In this document: in pieces, positions 22,111 to 33,590 of the stretch
How positions within the stretch are numbered: position 1 is the first letter of the stretch
Layout of the letters: each line of letters begins with the position of its first letter
Source: Diplonema papillatum
Lineage: Eukaryota; Euglenozoa; Diplonemea; Diplonemida; Diplonemidae
DNA: 64,000 bases
Direction: 5' to 3'
Assembly (NCBI GenBank): GCA_030068145.1
Contig: JAPJBO010000956.1
Span: 20,676-84,675 of the forward strand
Translations under genes and position numbers: made by a program
Notes under the pieces: generated by a model
Told to the model about the DNA's origin: nothing
The model's database searches: none
What the model saw: only the letters and a program-made list of their open reading frames with translations

Positions 22111-23575
22111 TTCGCAGCGCGGAGGTGGCTTCTAGGTCGTGGACGTCGGCGATGCGGGCATATCGCTGCCTACGCCTGGCGACCGGTTCCGTTTCGCTAC
22201 GGGTTTGCCCAGGTTGCGAAGCGCGCATCGCAGTTGTCGACGGGGCAGCTATTGATTATAGCGTGAGCCGGTCCGTCTTGAAACTGCATCGGAGTGCCTG
22301 CCGCTGCTTATCACAGTGAATCACGGTCCACCACGGTGTATCAGGTCCATCCCTAGTCCCTAGAGCGGCATCGAATTGCCCGGTGCTGTATTCTTCGGTC
22401 TATCACGGTCTATCAAGAGGGGATGGACCGGCTCATAGCGGCCTCCCCCGCGTTGCCTTCCCCAGCTCTTGCCTGCACGCGCTGTGCTTGCGAATCCGGT
22501 AGGAAAATGGCTAAGCTCCTGACCACCACCAGCACGCCGTGGTGCTGAAGAAGGTAGCAAAGCATCCCGTCGGTACTTCATACCGTGAGCCTGCGAAAGG
22601 AAAAAAAAAGACCTCCTGAAAAATACGGGTTTCGGTTGGGAGATGGTTGGGAGAAGGCGGGTGCTCCTGTGGTCTTTGGTGCACTCCCCTCTCTCACGCC
22701 AGGTCCACCCTTCGGATTATGTTCGTCAAGAACTTGTTTCAATTCGTTTTCGGAGGTTCATCCCTCTCTCCCTCTCTCCCTCTCTCCCTCTCGGAAAAGG
22801 ACAACGCAAGAAGCGTTGACTGCGAGAACACGTGCACGTGGGGGAGACGCCCTGGGATTGGCTACCCCCGTCCGTGTCCCTCCCACCAGATCTAGCCTGG
22901 CCCACCTGACGGAGGCCCACACCTTTTGGCTTGACTCGGTACTCCAGAACAGCACCGAGGGTGGTCGAGGTCTGCTGGTACACTCTCCGGTGCACAGAGC
23001 AGTCTGCTCAGCCTTTGTAGTGAATTGCGCCCCTCCTTGCCACCAGTCGCGCCGCGTACATGTCCTTCGCGTCGTCAGATCTGCCAGCGCTGAGACTCGG
23101 TCTGAAAAGTGGTGGGGGTCACCGTACAACCAACCTGTACACAGGACGGAGCTGTGCGAATCCAGCACCACCCCAGTGGCACGACGAAACCGCACTGCCA
23201 CGTGGGGCTCTCACTCTCCGGAGTGACCTGAAGTCGGCCATGCTCAAACGAGAAGTTCTCGAGCAGTCTGCAGCATCCATCCCCCACCCGCACTTCGGCA
23301 ACGTCTCTCCCCCAACGGCGCTGTGAACGCCTATAGCTTCCTCCGCCGAAACGGGTAGGCAACAGTCAAAAAAAAAAAAAAGAATCGGTTTCTTCTCAAT
23401 TTTCGCCTGGCGCCCGGCTTCGGAGTATCAAGAAAGCCTCGCAGACAGAGGCTCGAAAATTCAAAGCGCACTCGAAATCAGAACGAGCAGGACACTGACA
23501 CCTGCTTCATCATTTCTTGGCAGGCACAACTAAAGATAAAACGTTCGCGATTCCTGTCTTGTCCTCTTTTTTTTT
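22111..23575. other. Stretch without recognised gene
   Basis: It holds short diverged runs of tatcacggtc/ccatcacggt at 22310-22415, a (TCCC)n-like stretch near 22765-22795 and an A tract at 23367. Between 22600 and 23300 both strands have open frames of over 140 codons, but no domain or motif is recognisable and composition alone may explain them. Confidence 0.4.
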
Positions 23576-23576
23576 T

Positions 23577-23787
23577 GTATAAGCACCTACTTTGTAGGAA
23601 ATGCTTGAGGAGACTGCCAATTGCGATAGATCAAAGGAGATAAATGTGCTGTAGCCCACACGAAACACAGGTGAATCTGGGTTCAGTGGCGGGCGTAAGC
23701 GTTCAACAGAAAAAACCCACTGTTGTAGTTGTATTGTTTCTCCTCGAGCCCTTCGAAGTAAGTACAAGGCAGCCCCTCGAGTATTTT
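23577..23787 (+). mobile_element. MITE-like family 1, copy 1
   Basis: It starts gtataagcacctactttgta and the inner left end reads aaatgcttgaggagactgcc; the right end reads ggcagcccctcgagtattt. The inverted ends match imperfectly over about 19 bp. The core includes tgctgtagcccacacgaaac and ggcgggcgtaagcgttcaac. The same ~215-bp unit recurs at 23943, 27288, 37535, 53445 and (inverted) 60723. Confidence 0.85.
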
Positions 23788-23942
23788 TGGAATAAGCACG
23801 GTCGTTTGTTTGTAAAGATCGCTCCGTTCTTCTTCCTGAATTGTTGCCATTGGTTGTGTGACAACGACACATACTATTGTGTGGTCTATCGTCGCAGATT
23901 GTTGCTGCATATCATATAAGGTCAAACACATACTACTACTAA

Positions 23943-24255
23943 ATAAGCACCTGCTCTGCGGGAAACAGCCGAGGAGGGCTTCCGCTCAGAAGGAAATGAT
24001 ACAACCCAAAAAAGCGAACTTTCATTCTAAAAGAAGACAACGCAAGAGACAATGCTTGCTGCGGCGAAGCCTCTACCAACTGGAGTCGCAACAAGTGTGC
24101 TGTAGCCCACACGAAACACAGACACCTATGACATGATGCAAATCTGAGTTCAGTGCCTCGACAGAAGCATTCAACCAAAAAAAGACCCGTTGGTAGTTGT
24201 CTCTCCCCTCTAGCCTCCGTCGAAATAAGCACCGGGCGGCCCTCCGAGTATGTTT
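23943..24255 (+). mobile_element. MITE-like family 1, copy 2 (longer, diverged)
   Basis: The left end aagcacctgctctgcggga and right end gggcggccctccgagtat correspond to the family ends. The core tgctgtagcccacacgaaac is kept, with about 80 bp of extra A-rich sequence between left end and core. Confidence 0.7.
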
Positions 24256-26431
24256 TTCGCAGGCTCGTTTACCTATGAGTTGTACCAATGATCATGTGTA
24301 CCATTGCGATGACCGACGAGGCGCTGCCTTCCCGACACGACAAAAAGCCGCACACTACTCTACCCGCTCTAGCTCGTTTGTTGTCATCCCGAGACCGTTC
24401 CGGCGGTATCCTCGTTCTATCCCCTGCATTCACACGCGCGAGAAAGCGTGATAATCTTGCCGCCGCTACTTGTTGTGTGCCGGGGGTTCCTCGGACTGCC
24501 TGCGACGCGGGCGCTAAAGCGTTGCACCTGAGACACAAATGGCACTCCCGAGCATGGCAGGTCGCAACTGCGTGCGTGAAACGGTGTTGGACTTTGTGCT
24601 GGCGATTCTCTGTGCGGAAGCGCTTCTACAGTGGTGTGGTCCAGACGGTCAGTACAGTAAGCGCCACCCCTCAGGGCTTCATTGCTGCCGGGTGCGCCAC
24701 AACCACCCGGTGGAACCACCGCCACTTGGTCCCTAAATGGGGTGGCAGGAAAGTGGGCGCGGTTGCCCTTCAATGTATTGTGCAGGCTGAAAAGACGTAG
24801 GCAGCGTGTTTTGGTGGTTGATCTGATCAGTATTCCTTACCTGCATATGGGAAAACGAACAACCGGCACGCACAAACAAACCGCAGGTAGTGGTTTGCGA
24901 TGTGCCTGTGGCACGGTGTCTCTTCCGCATGAAGGGTCCGGGTGAGGCATGCGCAAGGTGCAGTCGTGAATACAAGGTCCCGAGAACGAGAAGCAACAAA
25001 CGAAACCCGGTGCATGCGGGGCTGCACACACAAAGCGCCGCTGGTGCAACACAACAACGAAGGGAAGCGGCCCAATTGCGCGGCGGGGGGGAGTGCGGAG
25101 ACCGATGCTCTTATGAGAACAGGTCCCTTCACTTTGTCTCGTCTCTCTCTCTCTCTCTCTTCTCTCCACCCTCTCTTTCACTCCAATCCAGAGCCCAGTA
25201 CTCGTACCACCTGCGTTTGTGCATACAGTGCGAGTGTACTTCGCTCTCGGACAAATGAGTAGTAAACGCACAGGGGTGGGACGTGAGAGGACGGTATGCG
25301 TTGCTCAGCTGATGCTGGCATGCAGTACTGAACGGATCCAGCGGATGTCACTGCTGACCGTTGGATGCCAAGTGTCCATTTCGCTCAATCTGCGCATGCG
25401 CCCCCCCCATCTGAATCTCTATCACCGTACCTACGTATCTCAATGCCGCACCTATCGGCATCTATCTGTGACGTGAATATCGTCACAGATTCTCTGCATT
25501 CTTCAATAATCTTTCAATCTCTACCGAGCGTCTACCGCCGGGTTTTTGTTCGAAGGGTAGCTGCGATGCCTGAGTACAAATCTTTTGAATTTAACCAGAG
25601 TCCTTGCGACCTCGCTTATTCGCCCGCTTCAGGGGCAGAACGCTTTGCTGGGAAGCAGTAGCCGCTTGGTTCCCGCCACAGCTTAGCTTCCTTGTATGTA
25701 CTGCTTAACGCCGCCCGAGGCGACGGGTGCTGGGGTATGTAGAAAGAAGGCTCACGGCTGAGGGTGAGACCGCTATTCACCCAGAGTGAGCCACTACGGG
25801 GGGGCTACCTTCGCTCCAGTGACACACGTTAACGATTCTCGATGTCCCCACCTCAATCATCTCGAAAGTGCAGAGCGATTCAGAAGTACTGATAAAGTGG
25901 CATTACTGAAGCAGACCACCTGCGTCGCCGCCAAAAAAAAAAACAACATCGAAAAGCGAATTCAAGCAACTTTTGCTCGTTAAGAAAGCCTCCGTAAAAG
26001 AACCCATTCGACGAAAGTCACCAGGAGACTCTAAAATCCCGGATTCTCAAGCGAACTATAACTCTAAAAGAACATCAACCACCTCTGGGTGGGATAGTCT
26101 GCTCACTTGCTGTTCTGTTCGTGGCGGGAAAAATGAAATAAAAGGAAGTAAAACAATACAAAACGAGAGCCCCCGAGGGAGCGAAAAAAAGCAAAGAAGA
26201 TAAATAACTGAACCGAACCGAACTCAAAGAACATTCATGTGGTGTCATCTATTCTCGGGTGGCTTCCAGGGCAGTACGCGCCCGAGCCGCATCTATTTTC
26301 AAGTTTCCGGGACCGTTGCCAACGGCAGGTGAGTTGACTGCCGGCAGCAGTCCCGACAGCAAAACCGGGTATGAGAGAGGATCTCCCGTTTTTTTTTATT
26401 ATAGCGTTGTTTGGGCGGTTTATTTTTTTTT
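24256..26431. other. Repeat-rich stretch without recognised gene
   Basis: Positions 24763-24885 share a block (ggttgcccttcaatg..., gcaggct, gacgtaggcagcgtgttttg) with 36597-36770. A (TC)n tract lies at about 25140-25160. Further on are A-rich fragments. No gene seen. Confidence 0.45.
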
Positions 26432-26725
26432 ACATAAGCGCCAGCTTGAAAGGAAATGCTCGACGATGCTGCCCGACAAAGAACAGAAGGGATCCCAAGT
26501 GCTGTAACTACCGAACCACGTGTTGAACGGACGTGAGGTCATGCGGGTCTACCCCTACACGACAAATCACACAAACACAACAGGTCAAAAGTCCTGAGTG
26601 AGAAAACAACACACGGTGGTGTAAGCGAAGAACAAATCAGATTGTGTTTGTATTGTATTTGCCCCTTACCTCTATATTTCCCCCCTTCCATTCGGAGTCG
26701 AAGCAGCTACGTCGAGTATTTTTTT
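26432..26725 (+). mobile_element. MITE-like element family 2, copy 2
   Basis: About 290 bp, near-identical to 5076-5340 but with the full left end (ggaaatgctcgacgatgctg). Ends acataagcgccagctt and acgtcgagtattt are similar to family 1. This is the more complete copy. Confidence 0.8.
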
Positions 26726-27287
26726 TCAGCCACATACAAGGTGTGAGGAAACTGAACCGGCCGAGTAGGACCTTCTGATCTACGATCATTTGCCAATTTG
26801 CCACCTGAAACCACGTCCAGCATTTGGGCTCAGGGTAGTGCGGTCAACGAAAACACGAGTTTCCCGTCCTGCTTTCTCCTACTCTCGCGGTACGGGGTTT
26901 GCACCTCCGCGGCGGGAGGGGAAGTAAGAGCTCTTCACTCGTGCAACTGCGGCTGGTACAGAACTAACGATGAGGGAAGAGAGTGATGTTTTTGTAACGC
27001 AGTGCCGGTGATCGGTTGTTCCGTGAGCTAGCTTCAGGACGCAAACAAGTGACAAAGCCACGGGTTTGCGGCGACGAGGGTTCTTATTTCCTCCAACATT
27101 TCATGTTCGGCACCATGGGGACAAAAAAAGACAGTGCGCGGCCCCCGCCCCCCCTTATCCCACTCCCCTGTCTGCTCCACTATCACAGCCGATGTCGCGT
27201 TTTTTCCCCTTGGTTCCGAGCCTACTAACCGCGGAACCGACGGGACTGCTGCGCCGGCGGGAGCAGTAGCAGGGGGGGTTTTCTTTT

Positions 27288-27397
27288 GTATAAGCACCTG
27301 CTTTGTATGAAATGCTTGAGGAGACTGCCAGTTGCGAAATACGTCAAAGGAGGTAAAATCTGGGTTTAGTGGCGGGGTGGAAGCGTTCAACAAAACC
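27288..27397 (+). mobile_element. MITE-like family 1, 5' partial copy
   Basis: The left end gtataagcacctgctttgta is followed by a shortened core ending ggaagcgttcaaca. The right end is missing. Confidence 0.7.
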
Positions 27398-27772
27398 CTC
27401 GCGAGTTTGCGGAAGGTCGTTCGCTGTGGCCACAGGCGTTGTCCTGAGATTCCGCTCGCAGCCCAACGCAACCCGCACGAGTGCGGGGCAGCAGTACTGG
27501 AGTGTGCCAGCTAGAAATGCTGCTCCACGAGGAAGGTACAGGTGAGCGACGCCACCTCCCCCTTGCGAGTTGCGGGGATCGTTCGAGCTGTGACCAGACA
27601 CTGCGTCCAGTCATACATGGCCAACAGCCGGCCGCGTCGTCGTTGTCACACGCCCGAAAAGCGCCCGAAAAGCGGTTGCGTGACGCCCAAAACGCGTGCA
27701 AGACAAAAGCAGAAGTCTCGAGCCGAATGTTGGATGAAGAAGCTGGCATCCTCCCACGCTCTGCCCGTCCCG

Positions 27773-28247
27773 CCCCACCCACCCTTCGGAGGGACAGGGC
27801 CCAACGGCACCAGCGTGACAAGGGGGCCACACTTTTTCGCTTCGGACGCTCGCATCAACGAGCAGCACTGCTCCGAACCGGGTACGACGAAAAAGAGCAA
27901 ACGGAACCTGCCCTTTTTCAACCTTAGAAATCACGGCACGCATTAAGTTCGTCACTCATCGCAGGACATTCTACCTCAGAAGAAGAAATAAAAATTTCTT
28001 CTTCCCCACCCACCCTTCGGAGGGACAGGGCCCAACGGCACCAGCGTGACAAGGGGGCCACACTTTTTCGCTTCGGACGCTCGCATCAACGAGCAGCACT
28101 GCTCCGAACCGGGTACGACGAAAAAGAGCAAACGGAACCTGCCCTTTTTCAACCTTAGAAATCACTCTAGCAACACGGCACGCATTAAGTTCGTCACTCA
28201 TCGCAGGGCATTCTACCTCAGAAGAAGAAATAAAAATTTCTTCTTCT
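27773..28247. repeat. ~240-bp tandem duplication
   Basis: Copies at 27773-28003 and 28004-28247 are almost identical; the second has a ~12-bp insertion (tctagcaacac region). Both begin ccccacccacccttcggagg and end in a purine-rich aagaagaaataaaaa stretch. A third, truncated start lies at 28373-28410. Diverged relatives occur near 41090-41190. Confidence 0.9.
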
Positions 28248-28254
28248 GAGGTAG
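28213..28254. repeat. Perfect 19-bp hairpin
   Basis: ctacctcagaagaagaaat, a four-base loop (aaaa), then the exact reverse complement. It sits at the junction where the tandem duplication ends, and only half of it is present in the first copy. Confidence 0.9.
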
Positions 28255-28496
28255 AGGTTCGCACTTAACCATGGTTAAGAAGACAACTGAAAGCATAGAC
28301 ACAAAGATAGCCCAAAGCATCTGCAGAATAACACGAAAAGCCTCTAGGCAAAAACCCGTTTTCACACTTCTTCCCCACCCACCCTTCGGAGGGACAGGAC
28401 CCCACGGCAGCGCGGACAGGATGCGTGCCAAGTCGAGTTTTGAGTGCGTGCAAGAATTATCCCGCAGAGCAGGTGAAAATAAAAAGAGGCGAAAGC

Positions 28497-28988
28497 ATGG
28501 CACATCACGTGCGTTCCAGCCCGTCTCGTGGCTCGTCGGCACAGCCGGAGGTCGACGCGGCTCTTTCTGAGTCCTGCTTCACTTCGTCTCCGGTCTCAGC
28601 TGCGCGGGTTTCACAGCCGGAGGTCGACGCGCCTCTTTCTGAGTCCTGCCTCACGTCGTCTCCGCTCTCAGCTGCGCGGGTTTCCCCGTTTTCAAGTGCT
28701 GCCTGCGTGACTTGGGTTACCGGCCGGCTCAGTGTTCCACCCATAGTTGTTGGCCGCGTACTGGTATCACAAAGCCAGGCATGCGTAGGAGTGCGTGGTC
28801 CACGCCGCGAAGTCGTTGGCGTGAGCCTCGATGGAGCGTGGATGAGTGCAGATCTTGGTTGTAGTAGCGAATATTCAATGGAGAACATTGAAGGCCGAAG
28901 TGAGAAGGTTTCCGTGTCAACAGCAATTGGACATGGGTCAGTCGGTCCTGAGGCAAGGTGTAATTGCTCGCCTCAAAGCTGCCACTGA
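28497..28988 (+). CDS. Short hypothetical open frame with 24-residue repeat
   Basis: A 163-codon frame from ATG (MAHHVRSSPS...) to TGA. Residues ~16-62 are two copies of a 24-residue unit (QPEVDAxLSESCxTSSPxSA), matching a 72-bp DNA duplication. The remainder is low in recognisable features. The antisense strand is also open over most of it, so coding status is doubtful. No family is recognised and no splice signals stand out. Confidence 0.2.
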   Translation: MAHHVRSSPSRGSSAQPEVDAALSESCFTSSPVSAARVSQPEVDAPLSESCLTSSPLSAARVSPFSSAACVTWVTGRLSVPPIVVGRVLVSQSQACVGVRGPRREVVGVSLDGAWMSADLGCSSEYSMENIEGRSEKVSVSTAIGHGSVGPEARCNCSPQSCH

Positions 28989-29239
28989 CGAGCTTGCTCG
29001 GACGTGCACACACCACCGCAATTCAGCCCCGCACGCAGGGCTCCCCCCGCCGAGCTTTCCGGAGACAAGTCTCAACAAAAGAAAGACCGACTTTCATACT
29101 GACATAGGGAACGAAAAAAGATAAAAAGAAGAAGAAGAAGAAGAAGAAGAAGAAGAGCAAAAGAGGAGTTGTTGTCTTTTTCGAGAAGGCCATTTCTTGT
29201 CTGCGCAAAATAGATCGTGACCCGGTCCATCTCCTCTTG

Positions 29240-29710
29240 GTAGACCGTGAAGGTACGTAGCTTAAGGTGCTACAACACAATATGCCGCAAGTTTGATATT
29301 AGCATGCAGAGAATGTGTGCCGATGGTCTGCATCAGTCACTCAGGGGACTACCTCTTCCAAGCACCGAGTCTGCTTCCAGCGCTTGCACTCAAGTCCCGC
29401 AAGTACACCGCGGAAATTGGAATGATTAGAATGCAGAATATCTGTAGCGATGGCCACTCGGTGACTACCTCTTCGCGTACCGTGTCGTGCTTCACAGGCA
29501 GACACACAAAACGACGAGCTTCTTTCGCTGGGGGTCGTCATCCCTCGTTGTATTGCTGGTGCTGGTAACTCCAGGAGATAGAGACGAACCTGATAGACCA
29601 TGTTGCAACGTGTTTAGTCGTGATAGAACATCAGAGTTTGGGTTATAATGCAAATAATCTGTGGCGATAATCTGCATCGCCGGCGTCGCGGTTATCTCTT
29701 CGCACGTGAT
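29240..29710. repeat. Three diverged ~160-bp repeats upstream of the ankyrin gene
   Basis: The pattern atgcagaatatctgtagcga, tggcc/tggtctgca, then gactacctcttc and a cgtgtcgtgctt-like end occurs three times (about 29300, 29430, 29645) with moderate divergence. They lie just upstream of the ubiquitin-like/ankyrin gene. Confidence 0.6.
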
Positions 29711-30211
29711 GTGTCATGCTTTCGCCTCTTAGGCTCGTCTTGATCGTCGCGCTCAGGCGCGCGTTTGGTGCTTCGCTTCTTCTTCGATTGCTCGTCCAGG
29801 TTCATCCGAGGGTTCCGTGGTCCCCACTCATCAACTTTCAACAGGGAAGAAAACGGAAAGGAAAAAAAAAAAAGGGGGAAACAAGCCCTGCCGAAAACAC
29901 ACCTGCCATTAAAACACCAAACGACTCCAAAAAAGGCAACAAGCCACGCTGAGCAAGCATACAAGAGAGTTACACGGGCCCGGGAGCGTTCATCGCCGCA
30001 GCACACCAAACCGCCCCCCCCAGTCAGTCGGCAGCCCGCCCACACGGCGCACGTCGTCTGCACCCGGTCTTCGAGCGAGGGTGGTAGGAAGAAGGTCGCG
30101 GCAACCCCCGTTTCCCGCGAAACCGTGCGCGAGAGCGGCGCCCCCGACGCGAAAGCCGGCGAAGAAGGCGGGATAGCAGGCCCAGCGGAGTCAGCGGCCA
30201 ACGAGGCATGC

Positions 30212-31105
30212 ATGGATCCCGGGTGCGTGACGGTAGTGCTGGCACTCACGTCGGGCGAGCGGGTGCCGGTGACCGTGCGCGATGAAGACCGCGTCGGCGT
30301 GCTGTTCAGCGCGGCGGAGCAAGCGACCGGCATCTCGCCGGACCTCTTCTCCCTGTTCTACGAAGACTCAGAGCTCGTCGAAGAGGACCGCGACCGGGCC
30401 GTGGGCAACCTCGGGTTCGTCGACGGCGAGGAGCTGGCGGTGTCCCTTAACGCGAAGGCCCTGGCGCGGGTGGAGCTGAAGAAGAGGGGGCGGACGGCCG
30501 ACGCTTTCGAGCTCGTCCGCGCCGTCTCCGCTGGCGACCTGTGGTCGATTCTCACCATGCGGCAGGCGGGCCTCCCGGTGGATCGGGACAACAGGGGGTA
30601 TCCGTTGCTGCTCTGCCCAACTGTCACGCCGGAGGTCATCAAATGCTTGGTGTCCCTCGGCGCGAGCGTGAACGTGAAGGACAGCAAAGGGCGAACCCCG
30701 CTGCACCAAGCGGCGATGCTCGGCCGGACCGAGGCAGCGTCGGTTCTCCTGCAGCTCGGTGCTGACATACACGCGAGGGACTTCGACGGGTGCTCGCCGC
30801 TATACCTGGCGTTGGCCTCCAACAAAACGTCGACAGCCCGCGCCCTCGTCCAAGGCGGTGCGGACGTCAACGCAAAGGACGACAAAGGCACGCCGCTGCT
30901 CAGCCAGTTCTCGATCGAAGGCAGGCGCGCAATCGCCCTGGCCCTCATCGATTTGGGCGCGGAGGTCAACAAGGACACGATCGTCACCGCGCTGAAGACG
31001 TGCAACCTCGCCATCGCAGTCGCGCAGCTGAAGCAGAAGCTCGACCAGTTCAGAACGCGCGGGCAGCCCCCGTCGCCGGCGTCCACGAGGGGACGGCGTG
31101 CCTAG
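30212..31105 (+). CDS. Ubiquitin-like domain plus ankyrin-repeat protein
   Basis: A single open exon of 297 codons from ATG at 30212, the first ATG in this frame after an A-rich, non-coding-looking leader. Residues ~5-80 form a ubiquitin-like fold candidate (VTVVLALTSGERVPVTV, a helix, then GFVDGEELAVSL). Ankyrin repeats fill residues ~95-280; the clearest are GRTPLHQAAMLGRTEAASVL and CSPLYLALASNKTSTARAL, each followed by LGADIHARD- or GGADVNAKD-type loops. Ankyrin repeats mediate protein binding, and ubiquitin-like domains often link such proteins to proteasome or ligase complexes; the specific partner is unknown. The Ser/Pro/Arg-rich C-terminus (GQPPSPASTRGRRA) is probably disordered. A decayed copy of the second half follows immediately. 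Confidence 0.8.
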   Translation: MDPGCVTVVLALTSGERVPVTVRDEDRVGVLFSAAEQATGISPDLFSLFYEDSELVEEDRDRAVGNLGFVDGEELAVSLNAKALARVELKKRGRTADAFELVRAVSAGDLWSILTMRQAGLPVDRDNRGYPLLLCPTVTPEVIKCLVSLGASVNVKDSKGRTPLHQAAMLGRTEAASVLLQLGADIHARDFDGCSPLYLALASNKTSTARALVQGGADVNAKDDKGTPLLSQFSIEGRRAIALALIDLGAEVNKDTIVTALKTCNLAIAVAQLKQKLDQFRTRGQPPSPASTRGRRA

Positions 31106-31301
31106 CAGTAGTCCAACTTCGGTGCCGCTTCCACGGGTGCTCCCCCCCCCCCCCGCTAAATCCGCGGTTAAATAACCTGGCCTCAGTGGTGCAAGCACCA
31201 GGCGCTCTTCGAACCCAAGAAACATTTTCCCCCCGCTGTAATTGGCGCTTGCCTGTCAAACGAGAAGACGACCGTCCGCCCTTTTTTTTGCAGTCCCCAA
31301 A

Positions 31302-31835
31302 CAGCTGCGCGGAGGTCACCAAAATGCCCCGTGTCACTCGGCGCGAGCGTAAAAAAGCGACGACGGTAAACGAAGGGGCGAATGAACCCGTTTTGCGACC
31401 GAAGCGGCAGCTCGGCGCTGTTCAGCCCGCGAAGGATGCCGTTCAATGCCGACACCGCGGAGGACGACAAAGGCACGCCGCTGCTTAGCCAATCCTCGAT
31501 CGAGGCAGGCGCGCGCATCGTCATCGACCTCGGCGCGGATGTCAGTAGTAGTAGTGAAGATACACGATCACGGGAGGCTCGCAAACTCAATCGGGTCGTT
31601 AGTTTCCAACTACGGGCACTCTTGCCACCGACGGAGCAACGCCAATTCTGCTCTCCGCTGTCGCTCGCTCAGCTTCCGCATCCTAAGGTTTTGACACGAT
31701 ACGGCGTTGCTCGTTCACACGTTTTGGTGGTATGCGTAGACAGACTACCGTATCAACACGTGCCCGTGGTGGGGAGGTCAATGCATTAGAGGCCTGCAAA
31801 CTGTCGATTGCCTTCGCGCACCGAAAGCAGAACTC
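31302..31835 (+). pseudogene. Decayed tandem copy of the ankyrin gene
   Basis: Blocks match the preceding gene in the same order: gaggtcaccaaaatg... ctcggcgcgagcgt (compare 30631-30670), agctcggcgctg (30752), gacgacaaaggcacgccgct followed by a near-identical 60 bp (30879-30965), and the tail gcctgcaaactgtcgattgcc (30997). Frameshifts and deletions separate the blocks, and about 230 bp of unrelated DNA interrupts it at 31550-31785. It is a dead tandem duplicate. Confidence 0.8.
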
Positions 31836-33590
31836 CCGCGTCTCAGTGGGCAGGGCAGGAAGCTCTTGCCCCTAGCCGCCGCGAACTGAATGCCGGGACG
31901 AGGATTCGAACCCCTCCGGGGGGGTTCCGTGCCTTTGTAGGGCACGAAACGCCTCGGGCGGGGCCGTGCCCCCCCCGCTGTTGGCTGGACGGCAACTCGC
32001 GGCACCCCGCGGTAGCCATCCTTTCTTCACGGAAGCCTTTCTTCACGGAAGCCGTTCAGCGCACCTACCTCCCCTCTGAAACCGACCCGACACTTGCCGA
32101 ATGGATGCGGGCAACTGGACCTTTGTACCACCGACACCCTCTGGGTGCTTTCAGGTTACGCGCAATCGGGGGTTTGAAGCATGGTGATTAATATCAAAAG
32201 CCCTCACCCACGCGGCGTTGATGTAAGGGCTGCCTTGATGTTACTTTGATCAAACTCACACTAAGCTGAACCCCGACGCTCGATTCCGCTTGCATACTGC
32301 AACGCTCCACTAAACTCGACTACGTAATGCAGATCCGAGAAACAAGCCCCTCGGCCCGCCCCGACATGTGTCCTTCCGAGACTCCGTGCCTGCGTGGGCG
32401 CTGTACATCATAAATCGGTGGTTGAACTGTATTTTCGGTTCTTTCTCTATCTGTCTTCGTCGTCGGAAAAATGGGAGCGTGCGTGTCTTTCCATTTTGCG
32501 GTGAACCCGAAAGAGTGCCGCCGTCTGGTTCCCAACTCGGTACCCCTCTCTCTTCTACTGGCCGCGGGTTTTGTTCGGGCCAACAATCTTCGCGTTGTAA
32601 GTGGGTTTGCCGACCGCGGAAACCCCCTTGCCAGTTCCGTCGTGACAGCTGACCTGCTTCCCTGCATATACGTACGCGCTACTTTGGCGCGTGGAAAAAG
32701 AAAGTCTGGTATGAATCCACCACTGAAAGCAGCAGATAGCCGACCCCTTTTGAGTCTGCGCTGCTCACGATTGCGGGAACGTAACGTAACCTGCCGCAGG
32801 ACCGATCCTCCCTACCGTGAGAAATAGCGATGAACCGACAGCACCATTTTTTTATGGTAACAAGCTTGCTTGTCTATATCAAAAAGTGTCGGATGGCAGC
32901 GTGCTGTGTTAAATCACTCAAAACAGGGGTTACACACGTACACACAAACAAATGCCACATGCATTGTGCGAGGAAACTGAACCGCCCAAGTAGGACCTTC
33001 TGATCATGATCATTTGCCATTTTCGTCATGAGCTGCGACTCAAACCATTCTTATCGACTCGCCCAACCTCAAGCTGAGCGGGACACCTTCCGATAGCCAA
33101 GAAAGAACCCAGCACACCGAATGTCGCGTACCGACTCGAGTACGTTTAGGTAGTTTCTAGATACAGAGAGGAGCAGGAGACCGGAAACTCCGGGGAGATG
33201 GTCCCTGCACTTCTCTTTCTCTTAAAGTCGAAACCTGAAACGGTTACATGCCCAGTTTCACTGGAGTGCCAGTCCCGGCGAGCTACGAGAGAACGAACCT
33301 GTAAGAGTGCCAACGCTACTCTTTCTACAACGTAGTCTATTCATGTTAGCCAACTACATATAAAAGGTGTCCGGCAGCCGCTGCTTAACGGCTTTATCTC
33401 GCGGGCGGCCCTGAGATTACCACACCACTTTATCTTTAGCCATACTCCAACTCTCTTCTTCCCTCCGGCCTCGTGCCACCTAAAAGCCGAGCCATGATGG
33501 TCCGTTCAGTGTTCACTGCAGGAGTCTACATGAGCCAGCGGCGACCACTTTCGATTATTTGGCCTCTCACCGTAAACTTGACACCCGCGA
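31836..33590. other. Intergenic stretch without recognised gene
   Basis: Contains a GC-rich run near 31900-31980 with a tRNA T-arm-like motif that cannot be extended to a tRNA (see rejected items), a short direct repeat (tttcttcacggaagcc twice near 32020-32050), and otherwise unremarkable DNA. An open frame at 32471-32827 lacks recognisable motifs. Confidence 0.45.

Noticed and set aside
22585-23226. Overlapping 150-210-codon frames on both strands
   Set aside because: Openness in several frames at once suggests composition; no motifs or splice signals support any of them.
31885-31960. tRNA-like T arm on the minus strand (ggttcgaatcctcg followed by tcccggca)
   Set aside because: No matching 5' acceptor strand (gccggga type) and no D or anticodon arm can be placed in the preceding 60-70 bases; the T stem has a mismatch.
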